Origin: Candidatus Poseidoniaceae archaeon
GTDB taxonomy: Archaea; Thermoplasmatota; Poseidoniia; Poseidoniales; Poseidoniaceae
Reading direction: 5' to 3'
NCBI GenBank assembly: GCA_938075675.1
Contig: CALJHE010000006.1
Location: 1-64,000, forward strand
Length of the DNA: 64,000 bases
Shown here: positions 43,517-52,816 of the stretch, piece by piece
Layout: the number at the start of each line of letters is the position of its first letter
How positions within the stretch are numbered: position 1 is the stretch's first letter
Made by a program: the position numbers and the translations under genes
The notes under the pieces: model-generated
What the model saw: only the letters and a program-made list of their open reading frames with translations
The model's database searches: none
What the model was told of the DNA's origin: nothing

Positions 43517-44470
43517 GTGAGTGAACACCTGTCTCAGAGCAATCTTCTTGCTTGGTATGCTGAATCGAAAAGGGATTTGCCTTGGAGGCACACCAACGAT
43601 TCATGGAAGATTCTCCTCTCGGAGATACTTCTCCAGCAAACACAAGTAAGCCGGGGCATACACTACTGGGAGAAACTCGTCGAACGTTTTCCAACTCCCC
43701 AATCGATGGCGGATGCTGACGTCGATGAAGTACTGCACCTTTGGCAAGGAGCAGGTTACTACAGCCGAGCACGCCGACTTCACGCTCTTTCTATGCAGGT
43801 GTGCTTACCGATGGAGGATGGCGGATTTGGAGGTAGCCTGCCCAAGACCGCGGCTGAATTGCTGACCTTACCCGGTGTCGGCCCTTACACCGCTGCAGCA
43901 GTTGCAAGTATTGCTCATGGAGAGTCCGTCGCATGCGTTGATGGTAACATTCGGCGAGTGATGGCTCGCCAGTCGAAACGTGTTGAGCCGACAATGAAGG
44001 AAGTTGAAGTCTGGGCGAATGCTGTACTCTACAAGGATGATGCAGGGGATTGGAATCAAGCCTTAATGGAACTTGGAGCAACCGTTTGTACGCCTAAACG
44101 CCCGTTGTGTGAACAATGTCCAGTTTCCTCATCGTGTACCGGTATTGGAGAACCGCTTCTCTATCCACAGCCAAAGAAAGTCAAACGAAAACGGCTTGAC
44201 CTCAAATGCGCCCTTCGGTTTGATGCCAATGGCTTACCAGAGTTAGTCCAACGAGGCAGTGACGGTATTCTTGCAGGGATGTGGGGGCCACCAATGGACG
44301 AGAACCTCGATGTCACCGGACTGGATCTGATTGGCATTGTTGAACACACGCTTTCTCATCGGGACATCTTTGTCGAAGTGTGGCACGGTTCATGTCACCG
44401 AGGAACTGAACCATCAGATGTGGCGATTTCATCACTCGACCGGAAAATATTGGCTTTACGTGGGAACTAA
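43517..44470 (+). CDS. mutY: A/G-specific adenine glycosylase MutY
   Basis: Removes adenine mispaired with 8-oxoguanine. The 317-residue protein has the MutY/Nth helix-hairpin-helix (LPGVGPYTAAAVASIAHG near residue 116), the catalytic aspartate in VDGNIRR and the catalytic glutamate in SEILLQQTQV. The [4Fe-4S] cluster cysteines are spaced C-X6-C-X2-C-X5-C in VCTPKRPLCEQCPVSSSC. The C-terminal ~85 residues resemble a shortened NUDT1-like 8-oxoG recognition domain (GMWGPPMDE, HTLSHRDIFVEVW). The GTG start is supported by GAGGTG 5 nt upstream. It follows the Fe-S oxidoreductase gene by 19 nt and ends opposite a convergent membrane protein gene. Confidence 0.93.
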   Translation: MSEHLSQSNLLAWYAESKRDLPWRHTNDSWKILLSEILLQQTQVSRGIHYWEKLVERFPTPQSMADADVDEVLHLWQGAGYYSRARRLHALSMQVCLPMEDGGFGGSLPKTAAELLTLPGVGPYTAAAVASIAHGESVACVDGNIRRVMARQSKRVEPTMKEVEVWANAVLYKDDAGDWNQALMELGATVCTPKRPLCEQCPVSSSCTGIGEPLLYPQPKKVKRKRLDLKCALRFDANGLPELVQRGSDGILAGMWGPPMDENLDVTGLDLIGIVEHTLSHRDIFVEVWHGSCHRGTEPSDVAISSLDRKILALRGN

Positions 44471-44490
44471 ATACCCATTCACATTGTAAA

Positions 44491-45189
44491 TTAATTCCTT
44501 TGGAAATCTCGACCAATCGAAGCAAGCGTCACCATCAAGCCTACGATGAGAAGGTATTCGGCAGGTGCTGCAATGTTTATCGCAGGTTGAATTTGGTCAA
44601 GTATCTCGAATTTGGGGTCGATAAGGTCCAAACTCTCCCTCTTCCAAAAGATGTATGCTCCCAGTGAGAGGTTCATCGTAAGAATCCCTAGGCCAGTCAT
44701 CCACAACCCCGCTTTGCGTAGTTTTGGGGATTGAGAAACCATGTTTGAAGACATTTTATTCATCGATGCTCCCCAAATAAATCCGCCAATGAACACGAGA
44801 AGAGTTGTGATGCTGTGGAGCAGGAGTGCATCGTACATGTTTGCAAAAGCGAGTACAGACAGCGATAGACCCGATAAGATACCAGAAAAAAGAGATATTC
44901 TGTTCCATTTGGAATCTTGTTCTTCGACCAAGTGACTAAATCGGTACGCAAGAAAACATACGACGACGCCTGTGATCGCTAAACCTGTTGTGAACACCAC
45001 TCGCTCTGGTCCAGGATAATCCGATTCCGATACGAAGAAGGGGATTGCTCTGGCATTACCGCTGAATGCGTGAATCGACATTGAAGTTAAGACCGTCGCC
45101 AACGGGAGAAGCCATCCAAGGCGAATGAGCATTGAATCGGACACTTCGATCCCTGCAATTTGAATCCCGTTTTCCGTATTCAAACTCAC
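44491..45189 (-). CDS. Six-helix membrane protein, DRAM/Frag1/Sfk1-like
   Basis: A 232-residue integral membrane protein with about six hydrophobic helices (WLLPLATVLTSMSIHAF, VVFTTGLAITGVVVCFLA, LFSGILSGLSLSVLAFA, LLLHSITTLLVFIGGFIWG, KAGLWMTGLGILTMNLSLGAY, AEYLLIVGLMVTLASIG). The first loop contains IPFFVSESDYPGPERVVF, resembling the P-x-IS-D-x-PE signature of the DRAM/Frag1/Sfk1 family. Family members affect lipid or GPI-anchor handling in eukaryotes, but their archaeal role is unknown. Its start overlaps the stop of the SDR gene by four bases (45186-45189), so the two are translationally coupled. The similarity is seen by eye and needs a profile search. Confidence 0.5.
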   Translation of the reverse strand: MSLNTENGIQIAGIEVSDSMLIRLGWLLPLATVLTSMSIHAFSGNARAIPFFVSESDYPGPERVVFTTGLAITGVVVCFLAYRFSHLVEEQDSKWNRISLFSGILSGLSLSVLAFANMYDALLLHSITTLLVFIGGFIWGASMNKMSSNMVSQSPKLRKAGLWMTGLGILTMNLSLGAYIFWKRESLDLIDPKFEILDQIQPAINIAAPAEYLLIVGLMVTLASIGRDFQRN

Positions 45190-46217
45190 TGTAAGAAATC
45201 CTCCACGGTGTCTCGAATACAGGTTTCAAATGATTCCCACTCGATTCCGAGAACGTCTGTGGCCTTCTTTGATGAGAAATTAGCATCGCCTTCGAAATAG
45301 CCCTTGACAGCCTTACGGGTCATGCGGCGTTGTGCTCCAAACAGACCCATTATCCAATCCTGAAACACGACAATGAACATCAGTGAACGGGGAATTGCTC
45401 GTCGAGATGCCTTGGTTTGTGGGTATTGATTTTTTATTGCCTTGCAGACTTCGGCGATGGTTTTGTTTTTGTGTGGCGCTACGATAAATCGCCCTTCTGC
45501 TTCATCGATTTCGAAGGCGAGGCGGTGAGCCTTTGCCACATCTCGAACGTGAACAATCGGAATTGGTATTTTGGGGACGACTGGAAACTTACCTGCCATG
45601 GCATCGGGGAAGTAATCAATACTTGGTGTTGGCTTGACAAATCCACCACCCAAAACGCCTCCGGGGTTGATGACACGCAAATCTATTCCAAACTGCTTAG
45701 CCAGTTCCCAAGCCAGTTTTTCAGATTCCGTCTTGGCAACGGTATAGGGGGAATAGCTGCCGGATTGCCAATCGTTTTCGGTTTTTTCACGTCCTTTCGG
45801 AGTACTGCCAATTGCGGCAACACTCGATGTATAGATGACGCGAGGGATTTTTGCTTCGTGGGCAGCACGGAGCAGGTGGGTCGTTCCTTTGACAGCGGTG
45901 TCGATGATGATGTCGGCCTTGTCCGAGTTGGAGTAGATTGTGGCGGTGTGGAACAGCGCATCACAACCCAACATTGCTTCTCTCCATCCGTCAGCATCCA
46001 ACACATCTGCCTCAACCAACTCAAGTCGGTCTTCACAGTTCAAATCCACTGCATGTTGGCGGACATGGTCGACTTTAGACGGATCCTTCAAATCTCGAAC
46101 TGAGCCGATGACGTTGTAACCATGTTCGAGTAAATCTCGGACAATGTGATTCCCCACGTGACCGTTCACCCCGGTGACGAAAATCCTCTTCGAAGGTGCG
46201 GACTTGACTGCTGCCAT
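45186..46217 (-). CDS. NAD(P)-dependent epimerase/reductase (extended SDR, DFR-like)
   Basis: Cytosolic extended short-chain dehydrogenase of 343 residues, closest in pattern to dihydroflavonol-4-reductase and 3-beta-HSD-like proteins. The Rossmann motif is VTGVNGHVGNHIV (GxxGxxG, near residue 15). Then come the ADVLDADGW region that binds the adenine, FHTATIYS, and the catalytic YTVAK with the upstream serine in YTSSVAAIGS. The RVINPGGVLGGGFV and HVRDVAKAHRLA segments are typical. The substrate may be a steroid-like, flavonoid-like or sugar ketone; it cannot be assigned. Its stop overlaps the start of the DRAM/Frag1-like gene. Confidence 0.82.
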   Translation of the reverse strand: MAAVKSAPSKRIFVTGVNGHVGNHIVRDLLEHGYNVIGSVRDLKDPSKVDHVRQHAVDLNCEDRLELVEADVLDADGWREAMLGCDALFHTATIYSNSDKADIIIDTAVKGTTHLLRAAHEAKIPRVIYTSSVAAIGSTPKGREKTENDWQSGSYSPYTVAKTESEKLAWELAKQFGIDLRVINPGGVLGGGFVKPTPSIDYFPDAMAGKFPVVPKIPIPIVHVRDVAKAHRLAFEIDEAEGRFIVAPHKNKTIAEVCKAIKNQYPQTKASRRAIPRSLMFIVVFQDWIMGLFGAQRRMTRKAVKGYFEGDANFSSKKATDVLGIEWESFETCIRDTVEDFLQ

Positions 46218-46283
46218 GCTCTCCGGACATGAGATTTGGACTTAACTTTGAAGTGCGGTTGTTCACACCGTTGGTTGAATCCC

Positions 46284-47774
46284 ATGCCAATTCGCCTGTA
46301 CGACACTCGGAGGAGAGACAAAGTCGAATTCTCAACCATGGAGCCTGGGAAAGTCTCGATGTATGTCTGCGGCGTAACCGTCTACGATCGATGTCACTTA
46401 GGACATGCTCGTTGTTACCTCGCCTTCGATTTGATTCACAGGTGGCTTGAAAAATCCGGGTACGATGTTCATTATGTTCAAAATTTTACCGACATTGATG
46501 ACAAAATTATCAACAGAGCGAACGAAACGGGTGGCGATTGGAAAGCGTTGGTTGACGAAAATATTGTGACCTACTACGAAGACATGGACGCATTGAACAT
46601 TCTTCGGGCAGACGATTACCCGCGTTGTACCGATTATGTCGAGGACATGATTCGAATTACGCAAGACCTCATCGAAAAAGGCCATGCTTACCAAACCGAT
46701 GAGGGTGTCTATTTCCACATCGATTCTGCACCAGAGAAATACGGCATGCTTACCGGTCAAAACATCGAAGCAGTCCGCTCAGGTGCAGGCGGCAGAGTTG
46801 GCGCAACCGGTTCTGCAAAGAAAGATCACAAAGATTTCGCTTTGTGGAAATCAGCGAAACCAGATGAACCAACATGGGAATCTCCTTGGGGCCCAGGTCG
46901 GCCAGGTTGGCACATCGAATGTACCGCAATGTCGATGGATTATTTTGGTGCGCAATTTGACATTCATGGCGGCGGACATGATTTGCGCTTCCCTCACCAC
47001 GAAGCTGAAATTTTCCAGGGTGAATGTCATACTGGATGCAGTCCAGTTGTCCATCACTGGCTGCACAACGGATTTGTCAACATCGATGGCGAGAAAATGA
47101 GCAAATCATTGGGCAACTTTTGGACCATTCGAGACATCCTTGAGAAAATCGATGCCATGGTGCTTCGTTTCTCGCTCATCAATGCCCACTACCGTTCACC
47201 CATTGACATGAACGAAACCTTACTGAAAGATGCGGAAAGGAACTACAATCGATTGCTTGAGACGTATGTTCAAGTCTTGAAAGTTGCTTCAACTTCTCCA
47301 AACCCAGTGGACCTTCCTCACGCTGACATCACAAGCCAACAGCCTTTCTCCCGTTCACTCGGCCTGCTTGAAAAGATGGGCGAGGGATTTGCGCAAGCCA
47401 TGGACGATGATTTCAACAGCCGTGACGCCATAGGAAAGGTGCTTGGTGCTGTTCGTCAAATAACGAAAACCATGGACAGTGGCCTTGATGATACGGATCA
47501 ACACGCCTTTGCCCACTATGCTGTCGATTGGCTGGAAGAAACGGCAGGTTCAGTTTTAGGCGTGCTTCCAAGCCGTGAGATGGCACTGGCTGAACCAGTG
47601 GAAGACCCACGTCGAGCAGAGGTGGCCGAACAGGTTGAACAGTTGCTTGTTGCCAGAGGTGAAGCTCGTTCATCCAAAGATTGGGGCAAAGCCGATGAGA
47701 TACGTGATCAGCTCAACTCGATGGGAGTCGTTGTCGTTGATACACCTGATGGACCTTCGTGGAAGCTTGAGTGA
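46284..47774 (+). CDS. cysS: Cysteinyl-tRNA synthetase
   Basis: Class I synthetase charging tRNA-Cys, 496 residues from ATG 46284 ([13 protein letters not shown]). The HIGH box is HLGH in the [18 protein letters not shown] segment, with the zinc-binding cysteine just before it. [12 protein letters not shown] follows. The [13 protein letters not shown] region carries the second zinc ligand set with [13 protein letters not shown]. The KMSKS loop is [10 protein letters not shown] near residue 270. The C-terminal helical domain ends normally with a [11 protein letters not shown] segment, as in bacterial-type CysRS. A longer in-frame extension upstream to 46236 is not conserved. It diverges from the SDR gene and converges on the amidohydrolase gene. 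Confidence 0.96.
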   Translation: MPIRLYDTRRRDKVEFSTMEPGKVSMYVCGVTVYDRCHLGHARCYLAFDLIHRWLEKSGYDVHYVQNFTDIDDKIINRANETGGDWKALVDENIVTYYEDMDALNILRADDYPRCTDYVEDMIRITQDLIEKGHAYQTDEGVYFHIDSAPEKYGMLTGQNIEAVRSGAGGRVGATGSAKKDHKDFALWKSAKPDEPTWESPWGPGRPGWHIECTAMSMDYFGAQFDIHGGGHDLRFPHHEAEIFQGECHTGCSPVVHHWLHNGFVNIDGEKMSKSLGNFWTIRDILEKIDAMVLRFSLINAHYRSPIDMNETLLKDAERNYNRLLETYVQVLKVASTSPNPVDLPHADITSQQPFSRSLGLLEKMGEGFAQAMDDDFNSRDAIGKVLGAVRQITKTMDSGLDDTDQHAFAHYAVDWLEETAGSVLGVLPSREMALAEPVEDPRRAEVAEQVEQLLVARGEARSSKDWGKADEIRDQLNSMGVVVVDTPDGPSWKLE

Positions 47775-47776
47775 AC

Positions 47777-50473
47777 TCACTCGTCTTCTTTCGCCGTCGA
47801 ACTCGACTTAAACTCCATTGGAGGTGGGGCTGGTACAAACCCTGTCGATTCCTTTTCAGTATTCACAGCGCCATCGAGTGCGTCGTCATCCCACATCTTT
47901 TCGATATGAGCCTCTTGACTCAAGTTCAGTTCATCGCCACCGTTTCGACTGAGGAAAAACAATCCAGCAGCAATCACGGCAAGAACTCCAACAAGCAAGT
48001 ACTTGGCATTACTTTCATCAGATTCTCCAGAGGTTGAATCTGCATCGGAGTCTCCAGATGTGTCGGTTGTGTCTGTGCCGTCAGTCGTGTCTGTTCCGTC
48101 GGTTGCGTCTGTGCCATCCGTCGTGTCTGTTCCATCGGTGGTGTCGGTGCCATCCGTCGTGTCTGTTCCGTCGGTCGTTCCGCCGCTGTTACCACTGTTA
48201 CCACCAGTATTGCCAGCGTTCGATGGGTCAGTTGTTAAGTCGACATTGACGCCGTCACGGTCTCCATCTGCATCCATTGAGATGTCATAGTAGGCGTAGA
48301 GTTTGGACAAGTCGACGTGCGTGTTGGCCCATGTCGAGCGGTTGATGACATCGAAGTAACGTTCATCTCCAGTGGTGAATATTGGGTCGACAGTCATGTT
48401 CTTCAATTGAGAGATTCCAGTGTTTGCAGCGTTCTTTCCGTCGAATTCTGTGTCGAGGTATGCTTGAACATCTGCATCGGTTTCCCAGGCGACGTTATCG
48501 GGCGCAGACCAGTGTTGGCGAATGTCAGATACATCGTTTCGCATTGCCATAGCCATTCCAGATTCGATGCTTTCCCAAGTTTGAGAGCCGTCGACTTCAG
48601 ACATCGAAGTCACATCGACAGCCTTTGAGACGCCTCCACCCGTAATTGGTTCCCAATCGTCTTGGTTGATGGCAGTCATGATGTCCGTATCTCCGAAGAC
48701 AGCCTTTCCTTGAACCACCGTTAGTCGGACATCTGCATCGATCGCTTCAATCAAGTTACGGTAAGGGTCATCGTGGAAGGTGTCCATCACGACGATGTCT
48801 GCATACATTCCTGCCTTGAGTTGTCCAACAAAGGGATCCCAATTTGCTGCTTTAGCAGGATTGCTGGTAACCATTTCAGCCAGTTCATAGTTTGTGAAAT
48901 ACGAATCCATGACGTCTTGATTCCACAGGTCTGCCACTTTGAGTTCATGCAGGTTGTTCTTCGAACCGCTTGGACCCCAGTCGGGCGCTAGAGAGATGGT
49001 GAGGCCTGCAGCATCTGCGGCCCGGACATTGGTCGTGTTACCGTAAAGGAGGAGGTTCGAAATTGGCGACCATACCAAATCTGCTCCGACGGTTGCCATC
49101 TTGTCGAATTGAGGGCGGTCAAGTGCAGTTCCGTGAATGACAACGGTTTCATCCATGATGAGTCCCTTGTTCCAGAGAGCGTCAAATTCGGACTTACTGC
49201 TGCTGTCCACACCTTCCGCCAAATGCACGAACCAAGCGTTCAATGAGCCTGATTGATTTTGAGAAATCAAATGGCTTCCAGTGTAGTCATCATCAGCAGC
49301 ACCGCACACAGCACAGGTTGAGATGCCATCTTGTCCGAAGTTGTACAATTCGACGTTGCGAGCCAACATGCTGTCCCATGCGGAAGTGCCTGAGCCCGGT
49401 GAGCCTTGAATTGCAGTCACTCCACCGGCAACGGCTTGAACTTCGGCATATTTCATTTGTTCACTTGCCATTCCCCATCGGTTGTTTTGTTGAATGTTGT
49501 TTTTCATCCAAGTGATACTTGGGCCGTAATCGTAGTTGTTGCCCCATTGGTATCGGTTGGTGTATCCACCTTCATCTGAGCGTTGACTTTCACTCAAGTG
49601 GACATTGAAGTCCCACAATGGGATGTGGTTGTAGTGAACGTGATTATGCAAGTCAATGAGGCCCGGATAGATGGTTCCGTTGGTTTCGATGATGACCGCA
49701 TTGGTGAGGTCAGCGGTAACTGGGACTGATGAACTCGATGACCACACGCCTTCGATTTTCCCGTCTCGAACCAATACATTTCCTTGGTTGAGAACACTGC
49801 TTTCGCTCTCCATGGTGACGACTCTGCCTTTGAGGATGTAGGCGTCGGAACCTGCTTCAGGGACCTTGAAGCATTTTACGATGTTGAGGGCAACGGTAGA
49901 ATCAGCGTCACCTGGGCCCCAACCTGGAGAAGGGTCGACTTCGATTGCGTTTCCTGAGGAATCAAGAACAATCGAATTGCCGTAAAATCCGAATTCTTTA
50001 GGAATCGTCATCGAGTTGACAAGTGTGTTTGAAGTATCGGTAATCGATACCGTTTCCTCTTCGAAATAATTGAGTACAATATCGGAATCTGCACTGAAAA
50101 CAACGATTCTCTGGTCAGGGTCGATCACTGTATTCCAAGCGAGTTGACATGGCGGACTGCCCGAAGTTGAACTGAGTACCCAATCCGACACGTTCACTGG
50201 TGATGAACCGGTGTTCCACAATTCGATAAATTGGTCGGAATACTTGCCATAGTCACCATCGTTGTTCCAATCAACGGCGTTGTAGATGTTCGCATTGGTT
50301 GCGTTGGATTTGAGTTGGTTCGGACTTCTGAAAAGTTCTGAGACTACGATTTCGGAATTTCTTGCATCAACTTCTGCGACGTTGGCTTGTTCAAGTGAAC
50401 TTCCATCGGCAGGAATCAAGGGTGCAAGAAACAAAACGAGGACAAGTAATGTCGTCAGTTGGGCTAGGCGCAT
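47777..50473 (-). CDS. Membrane-anchored ecto-amidohydrolase with N-terminal lamin-tail domain
   Basis: An 898-residue protein from ATG 50473, with a signal peptide (LAQLTTLLVLVLFLAPLIPADG). A lamin-tail-like domain (residues ~30-160: VSELFRSP, DQFIELWNTGSSPVNVSDWVL, DQRIVVFSAD) comes first. A metal-dependent amidohydrolase follows with GLIDLHNHVHYNHIPLWD (the HxH metal pair), HGTALDRPQFD and ISLAPDWGPSGSKNNL. A 6-residue Thr-Asp-Gly repeat (about residues 765-805) then makes a stalk before one transmembrane helix (YLLVGVLAVIAAGLFFL) and an acidic cytoplasmic tail ending with a proline-rich stretch. It should hydrolyse an amide or related bond outside the cell; the substrate is unknown. It ends 3 nt from the convergent cysS stop. 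Confidence 0.85.
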   Translation of the reverse strand: MRLAQLTTLLVLVLFLAPLIPADGSSLEQANVAEVDARNSEIVVSELFRSPNQLKSNATNANIYNAVDWNNDGDYGKYSDQFIELWNTGSSPVNVSDWVLSSTSGSPPCQLAWNTVIDPDQRIVVFSADSDIVLNYFEEETVSITDTSNTLVNSMTIPKEFGFYGNSIVLDSSGNAIEVDPSPGWGPGDADSTVALNIVKCFKVPEAGSDAYILKGRVVTMESESSVLNQGNVLVRDGKIEGVWSSSSSVPVTADLTNAVIIETNGTIYPGLIDLHNHVHYNHIPLWDFNVHLSESQRSDEGGYTNRYQWGNNYDYGPSITWMKNNIQQNNRWGMASEQMKYAEVQAVAGGVTAIQGSPGSGTSAWDSMLARNVELYNFGQDGISTCAVCGAADDDYTGSHLISQNQSGSLNAWFVHLAEGVDSSSKSEFDALWNKGLIMDETVVIHGTALDRPQFDKMATVGADLVWSPISNLLLYGNTTNVRAADAAGLTISLAPDWGPSGSKNNLHELKVADLWNQDVMDSYFTNYELAEMVTSNPAKAANWDPFVGQLKAGMYADIVVMDTFHDDPYRNLIEAIDADVRLTVVQGKAVFGDTDIMTAINQDDWEPITGGGVSKAVDVTSMSEVDGSQTWESIESGMAMAMRNDVSDIRQHWSAPDNVAWETDADVQAYLDTEFDGKNAANTGISQLKNMTVDPIFTTGDERYFDVINRSTWANTHVDLSKLYAYYDISMDADGDRDGVNVDLTTDPSNAGNTGGNSGNSGGTTDGTDTTDGTDTTDGTDTTDGTDATDGTDTTDGTDTTDTSGDSDADSTSGESDESNAKYLLVGVLAVIAAGLFFLSRNGGDELNLSQEAHIEKMWDDDALDGAVNTEKESTGFVPAPPPMEFKSSSTAKEDE
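48060..48180. repeat. 18-nt repeats encoding a Thr-Asp-Gly stalk
   Basis: About seven imperfect copies of an 18-nt unit, read on the minus strand as Thr-Asp-Gly-Thr-Asp-Thr/Ala, between the amidohydrolase domain and the membrane anchor. The units differ at third codon positions, so selection keeps the protein pattern. Confidence 0.75.
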
Positions 50474-50564
50474 AGAATGGCGTTCCACAGTGAGCACATG
50501 AACTCGTCGCTTCGGTGGTTTGGGACGAACATGTTGAAGTAGCGCCGATTTTGAAAGACAAAAT

Positions 50565-50948
50565 ATGGCCACAGTAGAGATTCACGAACCAAACTTTTCC
50601 GACATTATCGACAACAATTCACTCGTACTGCTCGACTTTTGGGCGGAATGGTGTGGCCCATGCAAAGCCTACGGTCCGGTCTATGAGCGAGTGTCAGAGG
50701 AGTTCCCAGACGTCGTTTTCGGTAAAATTGACACTGAAGCAGAGCCAATGCTTTCTCAATCGTTCAACATACGCTCGATTCCAACTACGGTTGCTTTCAA
50801 AGATGGCATCGGTGTTTTCCTGCAGCCTGGAGCTCTCCCGGAAGATGCTCTACGTGACTTGGTCGTTAAACTCGGAGAACTGGACATGGATGAAGTTCGT
50901 GCCGAAATGGAAGCACAAAAAGCGGCACAAGAATCTCAATCTGAGTGA
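50565..50948 (+). CDS. trx: Thioredoxin
   Basis: Cytosolic disulfide reductase of 127 residues. The active site WAEWCGPCKAYGPV (WCGPC) lies at residues ~29-42, followed by the cis-proline motif SIPTTVAFKDG near 75. Length and fold are typical, with a short alanine/glutamate/glutamine-rich C-terminal extension after residue 108. It diverges from the amidohydrolase gene over about 90 bp and precedes an S15-type lipoprotein peptidase on the same strand. It has no signal peptide, so it does not serve the exported proteins directly. A role in cytochrome c maturation is possible but not indicated. Confidence 0.93.
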   Translation: MATVEIHEPNFSDIIDNNSLVLLDFWAEWCGPCKAYGPVYERVSEEFPDVVFGKIDTEAEPMLSQSFNIRSIPTTVAFKDGIGVFLQPGALPEDALRDLVVKLGELDMDEVRAEMEAQKAAQESQSE

Positions 50949-51007
50949 TTCACCGGTCGATTCAAACAGCCGGTGTGTTCAAGAAACATACCCTGTCCCG
51001 TTGTATC

Positions 51008-52816
51008 ATGAACTTCCGCCCGTGGTTGATTTTGTTCGTAATGTTGACAACCAGTTTGTCCGGATGCTTTGGCGAACAACAGATTGACGAAGGCGGCATT
51101 GCCACATCATACGATGTTTATCCTGAACCTTGGGATCGCAGTCAAATGCAATACGATGATTCCGACATTTATTCTCGTGTGACACAAAACGGCTCATACC
51201 CCATCGATGCTGTACAGTCCGTCTATGTCGCAGTTCCAAGCATCACTGCTGCTGATGGCGGATCCGGTTTGACCGGTGGCGCTGAAGTCCACCTTGGACT
51301 TTGGATGCCGGTGATTGATGGATGCGACTGGACTGCTGCTAATCTTTCAGCAGAATGTCAAATCCCAGTCATTGCTGAAGTCGGGCCGTACTACAACGAT
51401 GGAGATGTTGACGCTCTCACTCCAGCCGACCGGCTTGGCAAGTTCCTCATCGAGAACTATGTGCCTCACGGATACGGAGTTGCACAAGTTTCTGTGTTTG
51501 GTACTGGAGAATCAAATCACTGCATGGACCTCATGGGAACCGACGAACAACGCGGAATCGACGCAGCTGTGACATGGCTTGGAACTCAACCATGGTCCAA
51601 CGGTAAAGTCGGAATGATTGGAAAATCATACGACGGCTCCACGCCTTGGCAAGCAGCAACGTTTGGCAATCCTCATTTGGCGACCATTGTTCCAATGTCT
51701 GGACTCATTGGTGTTCACGAACTCATGTGGCGTAACGGTAGTATGGAAGCCCGTGGTATGATTATGCACAACGGTGTTTACGGCTCGTTTGGTGTTGATG
51801 GTGACGCAGAAGACCCAGAGAATCTCTGTGAAGGATATCTTGAAGGCTATGTCAACGGACCTGCCGCCTATCTTTCTGGCGGCATGGTAGACTATGCAGG
51901 CAATACCTACTGGACTGAACGTTCGTTCCTTGATCGAGTTGTTGAGAACTATCAGGGTTCGATTTACATCATTCAAGGCATGCAAGATTGGAACGTTGAT
52001 CCACACATGGCCTTCCCGACGCACCAATTGGTAGAAGCCGCCGGTATTGAAACCAAAACGCTCGCAGGTCAGTGGGCCCACGATTATCCCGATCGCAAAG
52101 TCGGTCATGAAGCACTTCCATCTGGCGAAGGAGCTGAGGCTTACCCGTACACGCTCCGTTGGGATTGGGCTGATGAGATGCTCTACTGGTTTGATTGGTA
52201 TCTCAAAGGCGAGGGCCGTGCACCAACCCTGGGAGTTGAAATGCAAGACAACCGAGGTGGCTGGAGATTTGAAACCACTTATCCGGCTGAGGATACGTTC
52301 TACATGGAAATCGGTGCTGCAGACATGAATCCAAGCGGCGCTTCAATGGTTACGACCACAGAAACAATCACACTTTCCTACGGTCCATTCGAAGAGGATA
52401 TCTACATCGCAGGCATGCCTACCTTCCACATTCCAATTACGACACATACAACCAACGGGGCTCACGCTTATTTGGAGATGAGCGACGATTCAGGAATGCG
52501 CCTTGGTCATGCCGTCATGGATTTCAGATTCGCTGACGGTGGCCGTGATGGAGACGTCGCGCTCGGGGCGTTTGTTTCAGTGACTGGCCTAATGGAATTC
52601 ATGCCAATGGATATCTTCCTCTCGGCGGGGGAATCCATCCAAATTACAATGTCGCAAACCGGTCAGGATTACATTCCTTCTCCCGGTGCTATTGGCGGAT
52701 ATTCAGTTAATTGGGCGGGTGCTACGCTCACCCTGCCGTTGGTGAATCGGACTTGTGCTGATCTCTTCCAAGCTCCAATGCATGATTATTCGATCGATGC
52801 AGCACGGTTATGCTGA
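51008..52816 (+). CDS. S15/CocE-type hydrolase, lipoprotein
   Basis: Secreted, probably lipid-anchored serine hydrolase of 602 residues (Xaa-Pro dipeptidyl-peptidase/CocE family). ATG 51008 begins a signal peptide with a lipobox-like LSGCFGE, so Cys20 may carry a lipid. The catalytic serine is in GMIGKSYDGSTPW (GxSYxG), the aspartate in GMQDWNVDPHMA and the histidine in GQWAHDYPDR. A C-terminal beta-sandwich (YIAGMPTFHIPITTHTT ... HAVMDFRFADGG) closes the protein, as in CocE. It is paralogous to the gene at 54950-56821. Cleavage of proline-containing peptides or esters from the medium is the family role. It ends one base from the convergent MutS-like gene. Confidence 0.88.
   Translation: MNFRPWLILFVMLTTSLSGCFGEQQIDEGGIATSYDVYPEPWDRSQMQYDDSDIYSRVTQNGSYPIDAVQSVYVAVPSITAADGGSGLTGGAEVHLGLWMPVIDGCDWTAANLSAECQIPVIAEVGPYYNDGDVDALTPADRLGKFLIENYVPHGYGVAQVSVFGTGESNHCMDLMGTDEQRGIDAAVTWLGTQPWSNGKVGMIGKSYDGSTPWQAATFGNPHLATIVPMSGLIGVHELMWRNGSMEARGMIMHNGVYGSFGVDGDAEDPENLCEGYLEGYVNGPAAYLSGGMVDYAGNTYWTERSFLDRVVENYQGSIYIIQGMQDWNVDPHMAFPTHQLVEAAGIETKTLAGQWAHDYPDRKVGHEALPSGEGAEAYPYTLRWDWADEMLYWFDWYLKGEGRAPTLGVEMQDNRGGWRFETTYPAEDTFYMEIGAADMNPSGASMVTTTETITLSYGPFEEDIYIAGMPTFHIPITTHTTNGAHAYLEMSDDSGMRLGHAVMDFRFADGGRDGDVALGAFVSVTGLMEFMPMDIFLSAGESIQITMSQTGQDYIPSPGAIGGYSVNWAGATLTLPLVNRTCADLFQAPMHDYSIDAARLC

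Noticed and set aside
45417-46103. A 228-codon open frame on the plus strand inside the SDR gene
   Set aside because: It is antisense to a clear SDR coding frame, has no family motifs, and its composition reflects the opposite-strand codons.
48060-48180. Possible CRISPR array from short repeats
   Set aside because: The repeats are contiguous 18-nt codon repeats with no spacers, lying inside the amidohydrolase gene as a Thr-Asp-Gly stalk.
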